Assembly (NCBI RefSeq): GCF_004354815.1
Contig: NZ_QWJI01000003.1
Coordinates: 18,156-82,155 of the forward strand
DNA length: 64,000 nucleotides
Reading direction: 5' to 3'
DNA from: Cardinium endosymbiont of Culicoides punctatus
GTDB lineage: Bacteria > Bacteroidota > Bacteroidia > Cytophagales > Amoebophilaceae
Positions 62,493-64,000 of the stretch are shown here, one piece after another. Under the pieces are notes generated by a model that saw nothing but the letters and a program-made list of their open reading frames with translations, was not told where the DNA came from and did no database searches. Each line of letters opens with the position of its first letter. The first letter of the stretch is position 1. Made by a program: the position numbers and the translations under genes.

Positions 62493-62530
62493 ATGGAAAT
62501 GAGCTTTTATCCGTGGCTTCTGGTGGCTCT
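62493..62530. repeat. 38-bp 3'-end repeat, copy 2
   Basis: Identical to 10714-10751. Here it ends the C-terminal fragment of an AAA/PD-(D/E)XK-like gene with the same final residues RATRSHG. Confidence 0.9.
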
Positions 62531-62660
62531 ATTACGGGCTTTTTTATTCTTTATGTAGTCTAAGAAATCATTTCTATCCAGTATTTCATTACCTGATTCA
62601 TCGTAGAATTTATACTTATGATGGACAAGATTACGTTTTGCTTTAGCACTATTAAAATTT
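62507..62660 (-). pseudogene. C-terminal fragment of an AAA/PD-(D/E)XK-family gene
   Basis: The minus-strand frame reads NFNSAKAKRNLVHHKYKFYD then ESGNEILDRNDFLDYIKNKK and ends ARNRATRSHG. This aligns with the end of the 33-kb protein (LNFSSKLRNVEQQFDFAIYD then EEGNQTTKD). Its 5' side is cut exactly at the MITE edge (62661). The final codons are the 38-bp repeat shared with the Rpn lipoprotein gene. Confidence 0.7.
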
Positions 62661-62927
62661 GGTGGTGGTACAAATATATGATACTAAATTACTCAAACTA
62701 GATTTTATATTTTTGTTTTGATAATGAATATTGTATTGATTTTTTTGCATAAATAATTCTGTTTTTTGTCTTTGTTAAAGCCATTATTTACTACATCTAT
62801 GTTAGTGAGGCATTCAGAATAGCTTTCTGTAATGTGTTTGCTTAAAAAAATTAACCACTTTTTATTAAACGACATAAAATACACTCAAGATCAAATACTT
62901 ATTCCATCATATATTTGTACCACCACC
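62661..62927. mobile_element. MITE, second copy (inverted), 267 bp
   Basis: It is the reverse complement of 35317-35584, with the same 22-bp terminal inverted repeats (GGTGGTGGTACAAATATATG at the left edge). Unlike copy 1 it has no target duplication: the left flank is TAAAATTT and the right flank CTTTTGAT. It separates N-terminal and C-terminal pieces of AAA/PD-(D/E)XK genes with the middle missing. Confidence 0.9.
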
Positions 62928-63381
62928 CTTTTGATAATGGTTTATACTTATCAATAGTCAAATACCCTGATTGGAACATTTTACCAACTATACTTAATTC
63001 ATTTTCTTTAGGACTGGTTAAATAGATATAGCAATCTTGAAATAGCTCTTTATTTCCTTTAGCTATTTCTTCTAATGTGCTAACAAATAAAGACTTACCA
63101 AATCTACGGGGACGAGAAAGAAATACAGTGGCTTCTTCTTTAAATAACTTTTCAGCATGGTATGTTTTATCTACATAATATCCTGATCGTATTACAGCTT
63201 CAATGCTAGATTTACCAATAGGTAAAATTCCTGTGTATGTTAATTTTTGTCTTTTACTATCAGAACCTATTTCTACATCTTCTGCTGGTCTTTTATTTTC
63301 TAAATTTTTTGGATCTTGATGCATACCATACTTATTTGTTTTACATGAAAATAAAGATAGTATAAGACACAGTAATATCAA
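62899..63381 (-). pseudogene. Truncated AAA-ATPase-like lipoprotein gene
   Basis: A 160-codon frame with a TTG start: signal MILLCLILSLFSC (lipobox LFSC), then NKYGMHQDPKNLENKRPAED, YYVDKTYHAEKLF and Walker A FLSRPRRFGKSLFVSTLEE, close to the 33-kb protein. After NKELFQDCYIY the sequence jumps to MFQSGYLTIDKYK, skipping about 290 residues of the full-length homologue including Walker B. It then runs into the MITE and ends WWYKYMME. Both ATP hydrolysis and the nuclease domain are lost. Confidence 0.8.
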
Positions 63382-63483
63382 TTATGCTATTTAAAAATAT
63401 ATTTAGCCATATTTTTATGATATTCATAATCATTGCAAAAAAGGTTCGGAATATGGGATTAAGCATTTCCTCTAATCCTTTTA

Positions 63484-64000
63484 TTATTTTGTAATTCTGT
63501 TTTTTTGCTTTTCTAATGTTTCTACGGTTATTGCTTCTTCTACAAATTTTTCATCTTTAAATACAAATTTCTTTTTAGGATCCTTGGTAAGATTGTTATT
63601 GCTGTCTTGTCGTTTTACTTCAATCATACATTCATTGATATTGCGATGATTGATGTCCTCTCTATTAAAAATACAATTCAAGCCTATATGTACGATCTTC
63701 TTTTTTCTAAAATATTTACCAGAATAGTTTTTTTGTTCTATCTGTTCGATGGCTACTTCAGCACTCTGATTCTTTTTCAATTCTATAATATAAACCACAT
63801 TATTCTTTATGTCATCCATAGTTATATCTGATCGCCCACTACCGGAATGTTCTTCTACACGAATTCTAGGGCCACCTACTGTATGATGACAAACACCATT
63901 GAGAAAAGCATGCAGAATATTTTGAAAATCTTTTTCATCATCTTTGAGTGCTTCATAGCTTGTATTCGCAAAACAAGCATCCCTAAATAGCTGCAATAAA
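63484..64000 (-). CDS. PD-(D/E)XK nuclease domain protein, 5' end beyond the window
   Basis: A minus-strand frame open to the window edge; 170 residues are visible and no true start can be assigned. It is the PDDEXK_9-type C-terminal domain: FQNILHAFLNGVCHHTVGGP, then GSGRSDITMDDIKNNVVYII, ELKKNQSAEVAIEQIEQKNY, with D and E-x-K catalytic residues intact. The full gene is probably another AAA-ATPase/PD-(D/E)XK member. It lies 102 nt upstream of the truncated paralogue in the same direction, so this is a tandem family. Confidence 0.75.
   Translation of the reverse strand, partial: LLQLFRDACFANTSYEALKDDEKDFQNILHAFLNGVCHHTVGGPRIRVEEHSGSGRSDITMDDIKNNVVYIIELKKNQSAEVAIEQIEQKNYSGKYFRKKKIVHIGLNCIFNREDINHRNINECMIEVKRQDSNNNLTKDPKKKFVFKDEKFVEEAITVETLEKQKNRITK

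Larger units (their letters stand above)
62169..62506. other. Gap of IS remnants and a large palindrome
   Basis: It contains an IS-end-like sequence from 62204 (TGGACTGAAAAAACTAGAC), the IS3 transposase vestige at 62277-62430, a perfect 18-bp-arm palindrome at 62447-62488 and the start of the 38-bp 3'-end repeat. No intact gene. Confidence 0.7.

Noticed and set aside
1..64000. CRISPR array, toxin-antitoxin pair, rRNA genes, replication origin
   Set aside because: I found no regularly spaced repeat array, no paired small toxin-antitoxin frames, no rRNA stretches and no DnaA-box cluster.

Overview
This AT-rich window reads as the chromosome of an obligate intracellular Bacteroidota symbiont of the Amoebophilaceae type (Candidatus Cardinium or Candidatus Amoebophilus). 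The evidence is the Bacteroidota gene order rpmF-fabH-efp-accB-accC, a 500-residue ATP/ADP translocase of the energy-parasite type, two genes of an Afp-like contractile injection system, several ankyrin-repeat lipoproteins, and many decayed mobile-element scraps. The genus is an inference from gene content.

Layout. 0.2-10.6 kb is mostly minus-strand housekeeping: rplT, rpmI, infC, lgt, pepA, ssb, truB, an HTH regulator, rsmG and a MutS-like ATPase with an apparent signal peptide. A plus-strand 3-methyladenine glycosylase gene and an IS66 vestige sit among them. 10.7-12.5 kb holds a lipoprotein with an Rpn-type nuclease fold and a long non-coding stretch. 12.5-24 kb is plus-strand: a lytic transglycosylase, a class A penicillin-binding protein, a small lipoprotein, pssA, trpS, a GNAT gene and rpmF-fabH-efp-accB-accC. 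A minus-strand tRNA-Asn interrupts it. 24-31 kb is minus-strand: typA, a 996-residue TPR protein, holA and lolD, followed by a plus-strand tRNA-Arg. 31.6-36.7 kb is an accessory island with a second Rpn-type lipoprotein, an AAA-ATPase/PD-(D/E)XK protein, and an ankyrin lipoprotein gene cut in two by a 268-bp MITE. 36.8-55.6 kb returns to core functions: an AddB-like nuclease, a degenerate RNase HII, ComEC, peroxiredoxin, Tlc, ArgS, the injection-system baseplate and fibre genes, L31, a GlmU-like protein and HolB. 56-59 kb has two more ankyrin lipoproteins, one of them frameshifted. 59-62.2 kb has ybeY, a glycerolipid acyltransferase and gpsA. 62.2-64 kb is a graveyard of IS3, MITE and AAA/PD-(D/E)XK pieces.

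How the genes work together. GpsA, the acyltransferase and PssA cover phospholipid head-group and acylation steps, fed by fabH and accBC. Lgt and LolD supply lipoprotein maturation and sorting, which matters because at least six accessory proteins here carry lipoprotein-like N-termini. Tlc imports host ATP. The baseplate and fibre genes belong to a phage-tail-like injection machine.

Most notable: (1) three nuclease-type lipoprotein genes share an almost identical leader just upstream of their start codons, and two unrelated families share the same 3' end, suggesting cassette-like shuffling of exported nuclease-fold proteins; (2) the MITE has 22-bp perfect terminal inverted repeats and an exact 8-bp target duplication, and removing it restores one 400-codon ankyrin lipoprotein in frame; (3) an A8 tract separates an upstream ATG and signal peptide from the main frame of the AAA/PD-(D/E)XK gene, a possible export switch; (4) RNase HII has lost a catalytic aspartate.
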